The notes under the pieces: model-generated | Told to the model about the DNA's origin: nothing | Databases searched by the model: none | The model's input: only the letters and a program-made list of their open reading frames with translations | Made by a program: the position numbers and the translations under genes | Shown: positions 14,615 through 24,124 of the stretch, piece after piece | Position numbering within the stretch: the stretch's first letter is position 1 | Layout of the letters: the number at the start of each line of letters is the position of its first letter | Source of the DNA: Thalassotalea sp. PP2-459 | Lineage (GTDB): Bacteria; Pseudomonadota; Gammaproteobacteria; Enterobacterales; Alteromonadaceae | DNA length: 64,000 nt | Assembly (NCBI RefSeq): GCF_001913705.1 | Contig: NZ_MKQD01000015.1 | Location: 1-64,000 of the forward strand | Direction: 5' to 3'

Positions 14615-15994
14615 CTAAGCTCCTTTCTTCGCCAATTCTTCGCTTTCAGCACGCTCAGCTATGATGCCTGCGCTTTGCTGTTGCAAAATATTAATAATGC
14701 CGCGACTACGCGTGTTTAATAACGTTGAGATAAATACCATTGGAATAGCAACAACCAAGCCTAATACTGTGGTAACAAGCGCTTGAGAGATACCACCAGC
14801 CATTAATTTAGGATCACCTGTACCAAATAATGTGATGGCTTGGAAGGTATTGATCATACCCGTTACCGTACCCAATAAACCGATAAGCGGTGCAACTACT
14901 GATACGATTTTTATTAACGTTAGTCGGCTCGTTATTTTGGGCACCTCGGCTAAAATACGTTCTGATAATTTCAATTCTAGCGTCTCAGTATCTGCATGTT
15001 TGTTCTCATCCTTAACCAGCATGACACGCCCTAATGGGTTATCGTTTGAGGCCACATCCGTTTTTAATTGACGATTAATTTTGCTACCCATTAAAAATAA
15101 GGTGATGAAACGTTCAAGGGCAATAAGTAATCCAACAGCACCGATGGCTAAGATGACATAACCTACCGCTCCACCTTGATCAACTCGCTCTTGTGTATCT
15201 GGCGCTTGAACAAGTAGACTTAAAATTGAACCGCCTGTTGGGTCTAACGCAAATGGCACTACATCACCATTACTTGACGTTAATGTTTGTGCTGACGATA
15301 AATAACGACTATTCGGTTGACGAATGAGTTCAGCCACAGAGCCTGTTTCATCGATATATTCAAGGTATTTACCCTTTGAAACTAAACTAAAACCACCAAC
15401 TCGAATAACCTCTTGAGGCGACTTCGAGCCGTCTGCCGCGACAACTTCTCGGGTGAATTTGTGCACTTTACCGTTTTGCGTCATTTCACGTTGAAGCTCA
15501 AACCATAAACGTTCAATTTCTTCGATAGACGCCAGCTTTGATGTAGAGCCCATGCTTTGAGCGAATTCGTCTAAAAACTCCCCGCGGCCTGGAATTTGAG
15601 CAGAAACCACAGATGTTGTGAACTTACTGCGAGCATCACCTGCAACTTGTTGTAATACACCGAAAAGCTCTTTTAACTCACCCATTCGCTTATTTAGCGC
15701 TTCGATTCGATTGCCTAGTTCAATTTCGTTATTTTGAAAAGTTTCTTCAAGTTCTGTACTCAACTTGACAGCTTGATCACGAGTATTTTTCGCATCAGCT
15801 AACATTTGATCTTGCTGTGCTTTACGTGCGTTAAAGTCAGCTTCTCGCTGTTTATTTTCTTTACTTTGAGCAATCTGTCCTTGCTCTAACTGCTTTAACA
15901 GTTGGTCAAGTGATGCAGCTTGTTGTTGAGCAAATACACTTGTAGCCAACGTGCCAAGTAATAATGTGGTCAATAATTTGGTCATTTTCTTCAT
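14615..15994 (-). CDS. ttpC: Long ExbB-family protein (TtpC-like) of the TonB2 system
   Basis: This 459-aa protein has a signal peptide (first 22 residues), a large periplasmic domain with a coiled-coil start (about 25-125), then a C-terminal MotA/TolQ/ExbB domain. That domain has helices at about 276-300 and the signature VVAPLIGLLGTVTGMINTFQ (about 366-385). This architecture matches TtpC of Vibrio TonB2 systems, which is required for TonB2 function. The gene symbol is given by architecture and context. Confidence 0.88.
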   Translation of the reverse strand: MKKMTKLLTTLLLGTLATSVFAQQQAASLDQLLKQLEQGQIAQSKENKQREADFNARKAQQDQMLADAKNTRDQAVKLSTELEETFQNNEIELGNRIEALNKRMGELKELFGVLQQVAGDARSKFTTSVVSAQIPGRGEFLDEFAQSMGSTSKLASIEEIERLWFELQREMTQNGKVHKFTREVVAADGSKSPQEVIRVGGFSLVSKGKYLEYIDETGSVAELIRQPNSRYLSSAQTLTSSNGDVVPFALDPTGGSILSLLVQAPDTQERVDQGGAVGYVILAIGAVGLLIALERFITLFLMGSKINRQLKTDVASNDNPLGRVMLVKDENKHADTETLELKLSERILAEVPKITSRLTLIKIVSVVAPLIGLLGTVTGMINTFQAITLFGTGDPKLMAGGISQALVTTVLGLVVAIPMVFISTLLNTRSRGIINILQQQSAGIIAERAESEELAKKGA

Positions 15995-16005
15995 CGTTTT
16001 TCTCT

Positions 16006-16782
16006 TTACTCAGCAGATGTTTGTACAACAGGTGCCACGATTAAATCTGGGGCTAACTGTTTGCGTGCAATGCGTAAGGCTTTGTTGATATCGGTACGAT
16101 AGCTAGCATCTAATGGTTGCCAACTTTCACTTTGCTGATCCCACATACCCATGTGCTGTCCATCACGGGTACGGTAAACTAAGCTCACGCGACCAATACG
16201 CAAAAAATCTACATCACGCTCTTCACCCGCAACGTTTTGTAAACCGGTATAAGCTTCTATGGTTCTTCCGTAATCAACTTCCACTTGGTAAGCTTCTAAC
16301 ACCTGTCTAAACTTTTCAGAAACAGATACGTCAGCACGAGTTAATGTTCGCTGTAATGCTTCAATACGGTTGTTGCGCTCTTCAGGTAAAAATGGCACAT
16401 CAAGCGCCACAAACTGTGCAAGAGATTCGATCATACGTGCCATCAATGGTGAAACTTGACGTTCGATAACACTGACTTGTTCCATCGACACCGCTAATTG
16501 GGCTAATTCTGTTTGTTGGTTTTCAACCTGTGTTTGCATCTGTTGGTTATAAACATTCAAACCATCTATTTCTTTATTTAATGCTTTGAACTGTTGAAGT
16601 TTGGTTTGAATTTGTTCGCTAATACGATCAACACGCTTTTGTGATTTATTCGCAGAAGCGGTTATTTTCTTACCGGCTTCAACAACATCTTTTACGTCTG
16701 TCTGTTGAGCTGCTGCGCTTGACAAGGACAAGGTAATGGCGCCGAATAACAAACTTGTAGGAGCCAACTTGAACATTTTCAT
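16006..16782 (-). CDS. DUF3450 periplasmic coiled-coil protein
   Basis: This is a 258-aa exported protein of the DUF3450 family, with a signal peptide ending near LSSAAAQQ. A long coiled coil (about 30-100, with repeated Q/E/L heptads) is followed by a globular part with FLRIGRVSLVYRTRDGQHMGMW. It is the first gene of the TonB2 operon in Alteromonadales and Vibrio relatives; its biochemical role is unknown. The start at 16782 has GAAGG 7 bases upstream and begins the signal peptide, so an ATG 10 codons earlier is rejected. A perfect 21-bp palindrome lies 41 bp upstream of the start. Confidence 0.9.
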   Translation of the reverse strand: MKMFKLAPTSLLFGAITLSLSSAAAQQTDVKDVVEAGKKITASANKSQKRVDRISEQIQTKLQQFKALNKEIDGLNVYNQQMQTQVENQQTELAQLAVSMEQVSVIERQVSPLMARMIESLAQFVALDVPFLPEERNNRIEALQRTLTRADVSVSEKFRQVLEAYQVEVDYGRTIEAYTGLQNVAGEERDVDFLRIGRVSLVYRTRDGQHMGMWDQQSESWQPLDASYRTDINKALRIARKQLAPDLIVAPVVQTSAE

Positions 16783-17192
16783 AGTTAAACCTTCATTATG
16801 TGTGAACTGCATAAAAGCAGCTGGAAAAACAAATTGTTTTTCCGAGTAAATAATGAAGCAAAGTGTAATAACTAATTGTGACAGTAAAGTTTCAGGAATA
16901 TTGCAACTTTATTAAATGACAAATAAATGACAATTTTTTTACAAGGAATAAAGTACATCAATCACTTAGCCAACCGAAAAGAAATGATTCAATACATGAT
17001 GTTTACTTTCTGTAGTATTTATACGTTTTCCTAGTAAAAAGTTCATACGGCTTAATCATTATTGCTCCCCACCGTAACAACAACAAAAATAAACACTTTA
17101 AATCAATAAGTTAAACAACAAAAAGAGTTGGAGTAGTTATTGCTTAATCACCTTAAATGTATTGTTTTAACATCAATAAGGATAAAAAGGTT
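16783..17192. other. Divergent intergenic region between the TonB2 operon and the gltS-like gene
   Basis: This is 410 AT-rich bases that must hold promoters for both directions. Apart from the 21-bp palindrome I see no gene, RNA or clear Fur box. Confidence 0.5.
16823..16843. promoter_or_regulatory. Perfect 21-bp palindrome in the TonB2 operon leader
   Basis: GGAAAAACAA and TTGTTTTTCC flank one central base. The site lies 41 bp upstream of the DUF3450 start codon, where an operator or leader hairpin would act. It has little resemblance to a Fur box. I do not recognise the cognate regulator. Confidence 0.5.
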
Positions 17193-18521
17193 ATGGAATT
17201 AGCAGTGTTTTTTAAATCACTATTGTTATTAGCATTTCTATTAATGCTGGGAAACGCGATAAAACACACATTGCTTAAAAGATTTATTATTCCTTCTTCA
17301 CTCATAGCAGGAGCTCTTGCTTTACTGTTAAGTCCGCAGCTACTTGGTCAATTCATTAACATTACCCTCAAAGAACAATCACTTTGGATTGATGATACCG
17401 TGATTGATATCTGGAAAAAGTTACCTGGGTATTTAATTGTTGTTGTATTTGCTGGTTTATTTTTAGGTAAAAAAATTCCGACAATAAAACAGTCTGTTAA
17501 TAAAAGTTTACCCAACCTTAGCTTTGGTTATACTATCGCCATCGGCCAGTACATCGTAGGTATGATCGCAGCCTTACTCATTTTAGTGCCGTTATTTGAT
17601 ACTAAAGCGTTTGCAGGGGCCTTAATTGCCATAGGCTTTCAAGGCGGGCACGGTACGGTAGCTGGCTTACAATCAACCTTTGAAGGGCTTGATTTCGCTA
17701 AAGGTATAGATTTAGGCTTAGGTATCGCTACTATTGGACTCATCAGTGCAATTACTTTAGGCACAATTATGTCGAATAAAGTTGGCGGTTCAAACCAAGA
17801 ACTTGAAATGACTGATGATGATAACAACCTTGAGGTAAAAGATAGGCCTTTCGGGTTGCAATTTGCCATTTTAGGCTCTGTGATCATGCTTGCTTGGTTA
17901 GCCTTATCTGGTTTGAAAGTTGCGGAAGAACAGCTTTTTCCTGAAACATCAATTTCAATTTTTAAATATATGCCGCTGTTCCCAGTTGCGATGCTTACAG
18001 GGTTATTAGTTCAGGTAATTTTAAATAAAACCGGTGCAGGTAACCTCATCAGTAATTATCAAATTAATTTATTATCTAATCTATCACTCGACTTACTAAT
18101 AGTCGCGGCGTTAGGTGCATTAAATTTATCTGTACTTGCTGAATATTGGCAGAGCATTGTATTATTAGGCGTTGTTGGTGTGGTTTATAGTACCGCTATT
18201 TATTTTATTTTTGGCAGCTGGTTCTTTAACAAAGACTGGAAAGTGCGAGGCATTGGTGAGGTAGGTCAATCAATGGGGACGACTGCCGTTGGGTTATTAA
18301 TGTTAAAACAAGCGACAACTTCGCCAGATAAGCATATCCGACCTTTTAGTTACAAGCAGCCTTTATACGAACCAATTGTAGGTGGCGGAATTGTTACTGC
18401 ATTGGCAATCCCTACCATCGCTAACTTCGGGCCATGGGTATTCACTGCGATTATGACAACGATACTCATTGCCATCATTACTGGATTTACGCTATATAAA
18501 AAGCGTTATCTAAATAAGTAG
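17193..18521 (+). CDS. GltS-like sodium/glutamate symporter
   Basis: This 442-aa integral membrane protein has about 10-12 hydrophobic helices in two inverted halves. Each half carries a glycine-rich re-entrant-type segment: IAIGFQGGHGTVAGLQ (about 148-163) and GEVGQSMGTTAVGLLML (about 353-369). These are characteristic of GltS-type Na+/glutamate symporters. The substrate is inferred from the family. The start at 17193 is chosen because the first membrane helix begins there; an ATG 12 codons earlier lies in a poor context. It is followed by 140 bp without a gene and is probably monocistronic. Confidence 0.8.
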   Translation: MELAVFFKSLLLLAFLLMLGNAIKHTLLKRFIIPSSLIAGALALLLSPQLLGQFINITLKEQSLWIDDTVIDIWKKLPGYLIVVVFAGLFLGKKIPTIKQSVNKSLPNLSFGYTIAIGQYIVGMIAALLILVPLFDTKAFAGALIAIGFQGGHGTVAGLQSTFEGLDFAKGIDLGLGIATIGLISAITLGTIMSNKVGGSNQELEMTDDDNNLEVKDRPFGLQFAILGSVIMLAWLALSGLKVAEEQLFPETSISIFKYMPLFPVAMLTGLLVQVILNKTGAGNLISNYQINLLSNLSLDLLIVAALGALNLSVLAEYWQSIVLLGVVGVVYSTAIYFIFGSWFFNKDWKVRGIGEVGQSMGTTAVGLLMLKQATTSPDKHIRPFSYKQPLYEPIVGGGIVTALAIPTIANFGPWVFTAIMTTILIAIITGFTLYKKRYLNK

Positions 18522-18663
18522 TAGAAGGAGCAATCCAGCGTTTATAACCTCAGACACATTAAGGGCTGTGGCGCTTCATGTTTTCAGTAATCACATTCAG
18601 ACTAATAAACGTATATGGTGTCTGTCATTAATAACGCTATGCATATAAATAGGTTTAATAATT

Positions 18664-19305
18664 TTGAACATTCCCGCAATTAATAAAGTGTTTATCATTG
18701 GGCTACCCCGTACCGGCACAACTAGCATTTGTAAAAAGTGTTTAGATTTTGGCTTTCATGTTGCACATACCGCGTATACCGATAAAACCTTTGAGTTTGC
18801 TACAGTGTTAGCCGATACCCCCATGTTTGCCGACTACAAAGCGCTTGATCTCGCCTACCCTAATAGTAAGTTTGTCTTACTTGAGCGCGAGCTTACTGAC
18901 TGGCTACCGTCAATAAAGCAGTTATTACAACGGATGTATGAGAATGTAACACGCACAGATGGTGGTTTTAACCCAATAATCAAACGCTGTTATCAACAAA
19001 CATTCTCACCATTTACCTTTGATAACATTAATGATGATGCTTTTTTATCGCAAGCCTATGTAAAACATCAACAAGAGGTTTTACATTATTTTAATCAGCA
19101 GCCAAGCAAGTTACTGTCTATTAATATTCAGCAAAGCAACGCGGTAGAAGAATTGAGCAAATTTTTATCCATTAAAACTGACACAACCCATTTTGAACAT
19201 TTAAACAAAGGCGGTAAAGTTACCGCCTGGAAAGATATAGAACATCCCAAGAAAGTGGCATCAACAAGAAAGGGAAAAGCAACCGCCCTACCTTATTCAC
19301 TTTAA
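18664..19305 (+). CDS. Sulfotransferase-family P-loop protein
   Basis: This 213-aa protein starts with a TTG codon; no ATG lies close enough upstream of the P-loop in this frame. The N-terminal PAPS-binding P-loop is IIGLPRTGTTSI (about 11-22). A second block, YPNSKFVLLERELTDWL, corresponds to the family's FVLVxRDPxxW strand with the 3'-phosphate-binding region. It resembles the short bacterial sulfotransferase families whose acceptors are mostly unknown. A small membrane protein gene follows after 22 bp, so the two may be co-transcribed. Confidence 0.75.
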   Translation: MNIPAINKVFIIGLPRTGTTSICKKCLDFGFHVAHTAYTDKTFEFATVLADTPMFADYKALDLAYPNSKFVLLERELTDWLPSIKQLLQRMYENVTRTDGGFNPIIKRCYQQTFSPFTFDNINDDAFLSQAYVKHQQEVLHYFNQQPSKLLSINIQQSNAVEELSKFLSIKTDTTHFEHLNKGGKVTAWKDIEHPKKVASTRKGKATALPYSL

Positions 19306-19327
19306 CAAGGATATAACGATTAACACA

Positions 19328-19690
19328 TTGCTATCTATTATTCATACTATTCGCGTCGCGATAGGCGAAGGCATATGGAAATCACTCGCATTTATTATTG
19401 TCTTACTGCTTGCAGGACCTGAGCTAATAATAGGTATGGAGCTAATGGCACTAATAGAAGTGGTGGGTGCATCGACTTTTGTTATCGCTTACTTAACTGG
19501 CTTAAAATTGTTGATGATTAAAATAAAAAAACGCTATCTTACTTTTGAGAGATACAGTGTTTTATTTCTTCCTACTTGGCAATACTTCAAAGCAATGCCA
19601 AGTTTATGTTTACACGCAATTCCTCACCGTACCGTTATCATCTCTTTATTTGCTAATGTTTACCTTGGTATGTTTTTCATACTCATTTAA
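19328..19690 (+). CDS. Small integral membrane protein of unknown function
   Basis: This 120-aa protein has two or three predicted membrane helices (about 14-34, 40-62 and 100-120) and a basic loop IKIKKRYLTFERY between them. The frame has no ATG start. TTG at 19328 is given, but an AAGGAT at 19307-19312 is better spaced for an ATT codon at 19319, so the true start is uncertain. It follows the sulfotransferase-like gene by 22 bp. I do not recognise a family. Confidence 0.5.
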   Translation: MLSIIHTIRVAIGEGIWKSLAFIIVLLLAGPELIIGMELMALIEVVGASTFVIAYLTGLKLLMIKIKKRYLTFERYSVLFLPTWQYFKAMPSLCLHAIPHRTVIISLFANVYLGMFFILI

Positions 19691-19705
19691 CACCTTTAAC
19701 CATTA

Positions 19706-19740
19706 AAAAAGCCCCTTACTTTTCAGTAAAGAGCTTTTTA
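19706..19740. terminator. Bidirectional terminator between the small membrane protein and the TonB receptor
   Basis: An imperfect stem (AAAAAGCCCCTTACT with AGTAAAGAGCTTTTT) closes on a TTTC loop, with A-runs and T-runs on both sides. It separates two convergent genes. Confidence 0.7.
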
Positions 19741-19765
19741 GCAGATGTTAGGTTACGACAAAGAA

Positions 19766-22447
19766 TTAAAATTCGTAGGTGTAACTTAAACTAACACTTG
19801 TACCTATTTCTTTTTCTCTTACCGCTATACCCGACTGAGTAACTTCTTGTGATTCGTCAAGCAAGTTTTGTACTTTCAGTTTCACTTTCGAGTTAAAATC
19901 GGGGTAATAGGTATAGACAAAATCTAACGCGTGAAAAGGTTGTTCAAGTGCATCTTCACGTCCACCAACACCAGAAGCAATAATGCGCTCACCAAACACG
20001 TTATAAACTAACGATCCTGTATGATTGCCATTTGCTGAATCGTAGTTTAACTGTAAGTTCACCACATATTCAGAATGCCCATTCATGCGTTTAGTTGGGT
20101 TTGTTAAGTTACCTGCAAGTGCTGGATCAATACTGACTTCTGAATCACTTAGCGTGATATTACCTGACGTAAAAAAGCCATTTGCGAGTTTGTACAAATC
20201 ATACATCCACTCAAATTCGACCCCTTTAACTTCACCCGTTTCGCCGTTAACAAAAGTAGCGGAGTAATCTTCATCACCTACTTGTAATACAGTTTCTATC
20301 GGTGTTGCGATATCCTTATAAAATGCAGCAACGGTAAAATTGTCACCGTTATCAGCGTAATATTCATAACGTAAATCGTAGTTTTTAATCGGGCTAGACT
20401 GTAAGCCAACACGACCAAAGGTTCGAATATCAGTTAAAGGATCATAATAGGCTACTGGTACAACTTCACGAAGATCAGGTCTTACAACTGTTTCACCATA
20501 GCTAGCTCGTACCTGATATCTTTCCCCGCCTAAATAGGTAAAAGCTAACGAAGGGTAAGTATCGTCTTGGCTAATACTACCTGCTTCAATTTTTTCAGGG
20601 GCATAAAAAATATCAAGATCTTCTTTACCAAATATTAGACTTGATGTACCAATAGATGACTGTTTAAAATCTTCATATCTAAGACCACCACTAAAACGGA
20701 ATGTTTTAAAAATAACGTCAAATGAACCATAGGCGGCATCAACTTTTTGAGCGGCAATGTAATCATCAGCATCTGGTGCTGTTGGCTCATTGAAGTCAAC
20801 CAAAATACGCTGACCGTTAATAAAACTATCAGTTAAATAAGCACTATTATTTAATGGTGACTCACCATTGTCATTGACAACAACTCCTGCCCCTGACTTA
20901 TTATGTATCGCAAAGCTTGATGTACTGTAATTACGCCCACGATCCGAAAAGTCATAGCCCGCTTTCAACTCAAGTTCGTAACCATCACCATAAATAGGTA
21001 ATGTTACATTTCCACCGTATGACTTCACTCTATCTTCCATGTCAGTATACGAGTAAATCACGCGATTATCGTCACCAGTAATATTTGAGCTGACATAATT
21101 GCCGTTATCGAAATTGTCACGAAATTTGTATTCCGCGCTAAATGGAATATCAGTTTTAGCTTTTGATTCCGTGTATTGCCAATCAAAACCTACCCCCCAG
21201 TAATCCATAAATGTATGTTGACCAATTACTTGCGAGATATTTAGCGATCTTTCTTCGTAGTTAAAGTCGTGAACGCGATTAGCACGATCATCCGTTGCCA
21301 CTGTAAAAACGGTACTACCTGCCGGACTCTCTTGACGAGCAAGCTCTAATTCATCTTCATTATCTTCAAGATAAATATTATTCCACGAAATTGAATGTTC
21401 ACCTAAAGTATAACCAATATTTAACACACCTGTTATACGTTCATTTTCAGTGGTGACCGTCGAGTTTTTAACCGAGTTAAAACAAGAATTCGCGGCTTCA
21501 TCAGCAGTCTTTAATGTTGTTGCACATGACTTTTCAACATCTTGAGCAATTACGGCCGTTTTCTTAGTCGCTGAATCCCATTCTGTGTCATAAGCAATAG
21601 ATGCTAAAAACCCGATACGACCACCAAAAAGCTTTTCATCAAAGCTGTTGCCAACATGCCCTTTAAAGTCATAACCTAAGTCTAACGATTCTTTTTTAAT
21701 CGCTAAATCCCGAGGTAAAGTTGATAACAAATCATTATTGATTGCTATTGCTTGTTCAGAAATTGACTGACTTCCATTATCCGTTAAATCTGAACGTTTA
21801 ATAATATTATCAATAGAAAAATCGCCACGATATTGAACAATCGCTTCTTTTAATTGATTTGGCATATCACCGCTTGGGCGATCGTAAGTAAAGCCATCAT
21901 TAGCACTCGAGTCATAACTAAGCCCGGCTTCAAAGCTTGCAGTAAAACTACTAGGTACCGATTTGGTACGGATATCAATAGCACCACCACCAAACGCTGC
22001 AGACATATCTGCAGAGAAGGCTTTTTGTACCGCCATACTCTCAATAATACTGGCAGGGAAAATATCCAACGGAACTACATTTCGTGTTAAATCTGGACTT
22101 GGAATGTTGGCACCATTTAAGCGTGCGCTTGAGTAACGTTCACCTAAACCACGTACGTAAATGAATTTGCCATCAACCAAGGTTAGACCTGTTACCCTTC
22201 TTAGCGCTGAAGCGGCATCACTATCACCAGTACGAGACATTTGTTCTGCCCCCAAAATATCGGCAACAAATGCTTGGTTTTTTCGTTCAGCGATGACTGC
22301 CGCTGCGCTACCTTGTAACCGCGTAGCTTTAGCAACAACCTCTTCCATCACAGGCTCATCTTCTTGAGCAATTGATGCATTAGTATAACTGAACAAACCT
22401 AGCCCCACTGCCACTGCTAGTTTTTGGAGTTTGTATGGATTTGTCAT
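19766..22447 (-). CDS. TonB-dependent outer-membrane receptor
   Basis: This 893-aa protein has a signal peptide ending near NASIAQ, a TonB-box-like segment (MEEVVAKATR, about 34-43), a plug domain (about 50-165; VTGLTLVDGKFIYVRGLGER) and a 22-strand-type beta-barrel ending in the terminal strand SLSYTYEF. The terminal aromatic residue is typical of barrels inserted by BamA. Its partner lipoprotein gene lies immediately upstream with a terminator hairpin between. The ligand is unknown. The family recurs in Alteromonadales beside TonB2/DUF3450 operons, so this receptor may be the client of the system at 11724-16782; that link is inference. Confidence 0.9.
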   Translation of the reverse strand: MTNPYKLQKLAVAVGLGLFSYTNASIAQEDEPVMEEVVAKATRLQGSAAAVIAERKNQAFVADILGAEQMSRTGDSDAASALRRVTGLTLVDGKFIYVRGLGERYSSARLNGANIPSPDLTRNVVPLDIFPASIIESMAVQKAFSADMSAAFGGGAIDIRTKSVPSSFTASFEAGLSYDSSANDGFTYDRPSGDMPNQLKEAIVQYRGDFSIDNIIKRSDLTDNGSQSISEQAIAINNDLLSTLPRDLAIKKESLDLGYDFKGHVGNSFDEKLFGGRIGFLASIAYDTEWDSATKKTAVIAQDVEKSCATTLKTADEAANSCFNSVKNSTVTTENERITGVLNIGYTLGEHSISWNNIYLEDNEDELELARQESPAGSTVFTVATDDRANRVHDFNYEERSLNISQVIGQHTFMDYWGVGFDWQYTESKAKTDIPFSAEYKFRDNFDNGNYVSSNITGDDNRVIYSYTDMEDRVKSYGGNVTLPIYGDGYELELKAGYDFSDRGRNYSTSSFAIHNKSGAGVVVNDNGESPLNNSAYLTDSFINGQRILVDFNEPTAPDADDYIAAQKVDAAYGSFDVIFKTFRFSGGLRYEDFKQSSIGTSSLIFGKEDLDIFYAPEKIEAGSISQDDTYPSLAFTYLGGERYQVRASYGETVVRPDLREVVPVAYYDPLTDIRTFGRVGLQSSPIKNYDLRYEYYADNGDNFTVAAFYKDIATPIETVLQVGDEDYSATFVNGETGEVKGVEFEWMYDLYKLANGFFTSGNITLSDSEVSIDPALAGNLTNPTKRMNGHSEYVVNLQLNYDSANGNHTGSLVYNVFGERIIASGVGGREDALEQPFHALDFVYTYYPDFNSKVKLKVQNLLDESQEVTQSGIAVREKEIGTSVSLSYTYEF

Positions 22448-22477
22448 TTTTCGTTCCTAATTCAGTCTTCAATAAAA

Positions 22478-22502
22478 AGGCGCCAAAAGTGCATTGGCGC
22501 CT
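22478..22502 (-). terminator. Hairpin between the lipoprotein and receptor genes
   Basis: AGGCGCCAA (22478-22486) pairs perfectly with TTGGCGCCT (22494-22502). On the minus strand a short T-rich stretch would follow. It lies downstream of the receptor's start on the plus strand and upstream of that gene in transcription, so it could reduce read-through from the lipoprotein gene or stabilise its mRNA. Confidence 0.55.
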
Positions 22503-22522
22503 AATTGATTTGGTATCAATAA

Positions 22523-24124
22523 TTAGTCGTTTTCTGCAGCAGTAACCGCCGCTTCAACCCACTTATACCATGCTGAACTTGTATCTTGATCCGATACTGC
22601 ACCAATGTAATTTACAGTGTCGAAGAAGCTTGTATCTAAGCCTGATAAGTCATTTGCAGAAATAGTAACATCTGCTGAACTGGTGTTTGTTGCAAAACCA
22701 TTATCAGCAAGCACATCAGCATTGCCACCTACACGCTCGTTCACTCCACCATTTTCATACCATGCTTCTACTGACATTCCAGCAGGCATTTGTGTTGCAT
22801 CTTTAAATTCCGCTGCACAAGCAAGTACAGAGTTTTGGAAAGTTATTTCTGCAGCATTTTTCAAGCCATCGCCTGAAAATTCGATACAGTTTGTATTATT
22901 AGCTGCATCAGCTTTTATTGATAAAACATTGTAGTAGTTAGTTTTTATTCCATCATCAAATTTATGTGCTTGAGAAGGATCTTCATCACGTACAGATTCA
23001 CCATCAGTAGTAATTACGGTTACGTTTGCAATTGTTGGAAATGATGCAGGTACTTCATCATACTCAGCTCCGCTGTTTTTCTCACCATCAGTTTCAAAGC
23101 CGTTGTTCCCCATATAAGCCGTCGCACCGTCACGCGTCGTTACCGTTCCATGCTTAATGAACAAGAATTGCGCGTTACCTTGCCAACCTGCATCAATATC
23201 TATCGCATCATCTTGTGTATCAGTTACCACAATGTGCTTGATATTTGCTGCACCACCAAAAAACTCGATGCCGTCGTCAAATCCTTGATGAATGTGAATG
23301 TAATCAAATGAAGAGCCTGAACCAACTGCATTTAAAGTAAGTGAGTTTAAGTCATCACCCTCCCCACCAACGCGAGGACCAGAACCTGCATACCAAATTT
23401 TTGCCCATTTGATGTTACCGCTACCATCGGCGTTATCATTACCACCAAAGTAACTTGTAATACCTTCCGAACCTACATTACATGTATCAGCAGCACGTTG
23501 TGCATTAGTACATTGGTTTGTTAAACCGTTACCGTTAATGATGATGCCGCCCCAATCCGCGTATTGGGCACCTTTACCCTCTAGGTCATGACGATCATAA
23601 GCGAACGCAGAGGTAAACGTGATTGGTTTTTCTGCTGTACCTACTGCCTGAATTTTTGCACCACGTGCGATTCGTATAATCGCTTCACCTGAACTAAACG
23701 CTAGCGTTGCACCAGGCTTTACGGTCATCGTTGGACCATTAGTTGGCACAACAAATCCTTCATCTGTACGTCCATCTTCACCAATTAAAAGCGCGTCTTC
23801 AAATACATGAACACCACCATCTGGCAATTCATCAAAAGTGATGTTTGCAGTTATAGAAATATTCTTACTTGCGAACGAATCGTTATATAAACAATCTTTA
23901 CCATCAAATGTACCTTCAACAGTACCGACAGCTGATTCATAACTGGCACATTCAACAGCATCTTGCTGCCCACCGTTATCGGTGTTATTCGAATTGTTAA
24001 CACTGTTATCTGTTGTTGTGCTGTTATCATTTACTGTTGGGTTAATTTTGATATCGCCACCACAACCTACTAATGCTAATGCACAAGCAACCGCACTGAC
24101 TTTAAATAATGATTTCAATTGCAT
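22523..24124 (-). CDS. Large surface lipoprotein with beta-helix-like repeats, TonB-receptor partner
   Basis: This is a 533-aa predicted lipoprotein (lipobox ALVGC, Cys 21). An Asn/Thr/Asp-rich linker (about 25-55) leads to a large domain in which short strands and turns repeat (for example GATLAFSSGEAIIRIARGAK and the GFDDGIEFFGG / TQDDAIDID region), suggesting a right-handed beta-helix. The start at 24124 begins the signal peptide; a longer frame to 24208 runs through the leader hairpin and is rejected. It is encoded upstream of the TonB-dependent receptor in the same direction. A surface lipoprotein that captures substrate for the receptor is the natural hypothesis. Confidence 0.8.
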   Translation of the reverse strand: MQLKSLFKVSAVACALALVGCGGDIKINPTVNDNSTTTDNSVNNSNNTDNGGQQDAVECASYESAVGTVEGTFDGKDCLYNDSFASKNISITANITFDELPDGGVHVFEDALLIGEDGRTDEGFVVPTNGPTMTVKPGATLAFSSGEAIIRIARGAKIQAVGTAEKPITFTSAFAYDRHDLEGKGAQYADWGGIIINGNGLTNQCTNAQRAADTCNVGSEGITSYFGGNDNADGSGNIKWAKIWYAGSGPRVGGEGDDLNSLTLNAVGSGSSFDYIHIHQGFDDGIEFFGGAANIKHIVVTDTQDDAIDIDAGWQGNAQFLFIKHGTVTTRDGATAYMGNNGFETDGEKNSGAEYDEVPASFPTIANVTVITTDGESVRDEDPSQAHKFDDGIKTNYYNVLSIKADAANNTNCIEFSGDGLKNAAEITFQNSVLACAAEFKDATQMPAGMSVEAWYENGGVNERVGGNADVLADNGFATNTSSADVTISANDLSGLDTSFFDTVNYIGAVSDQDTSSAWYKWVEAAVTAAEND

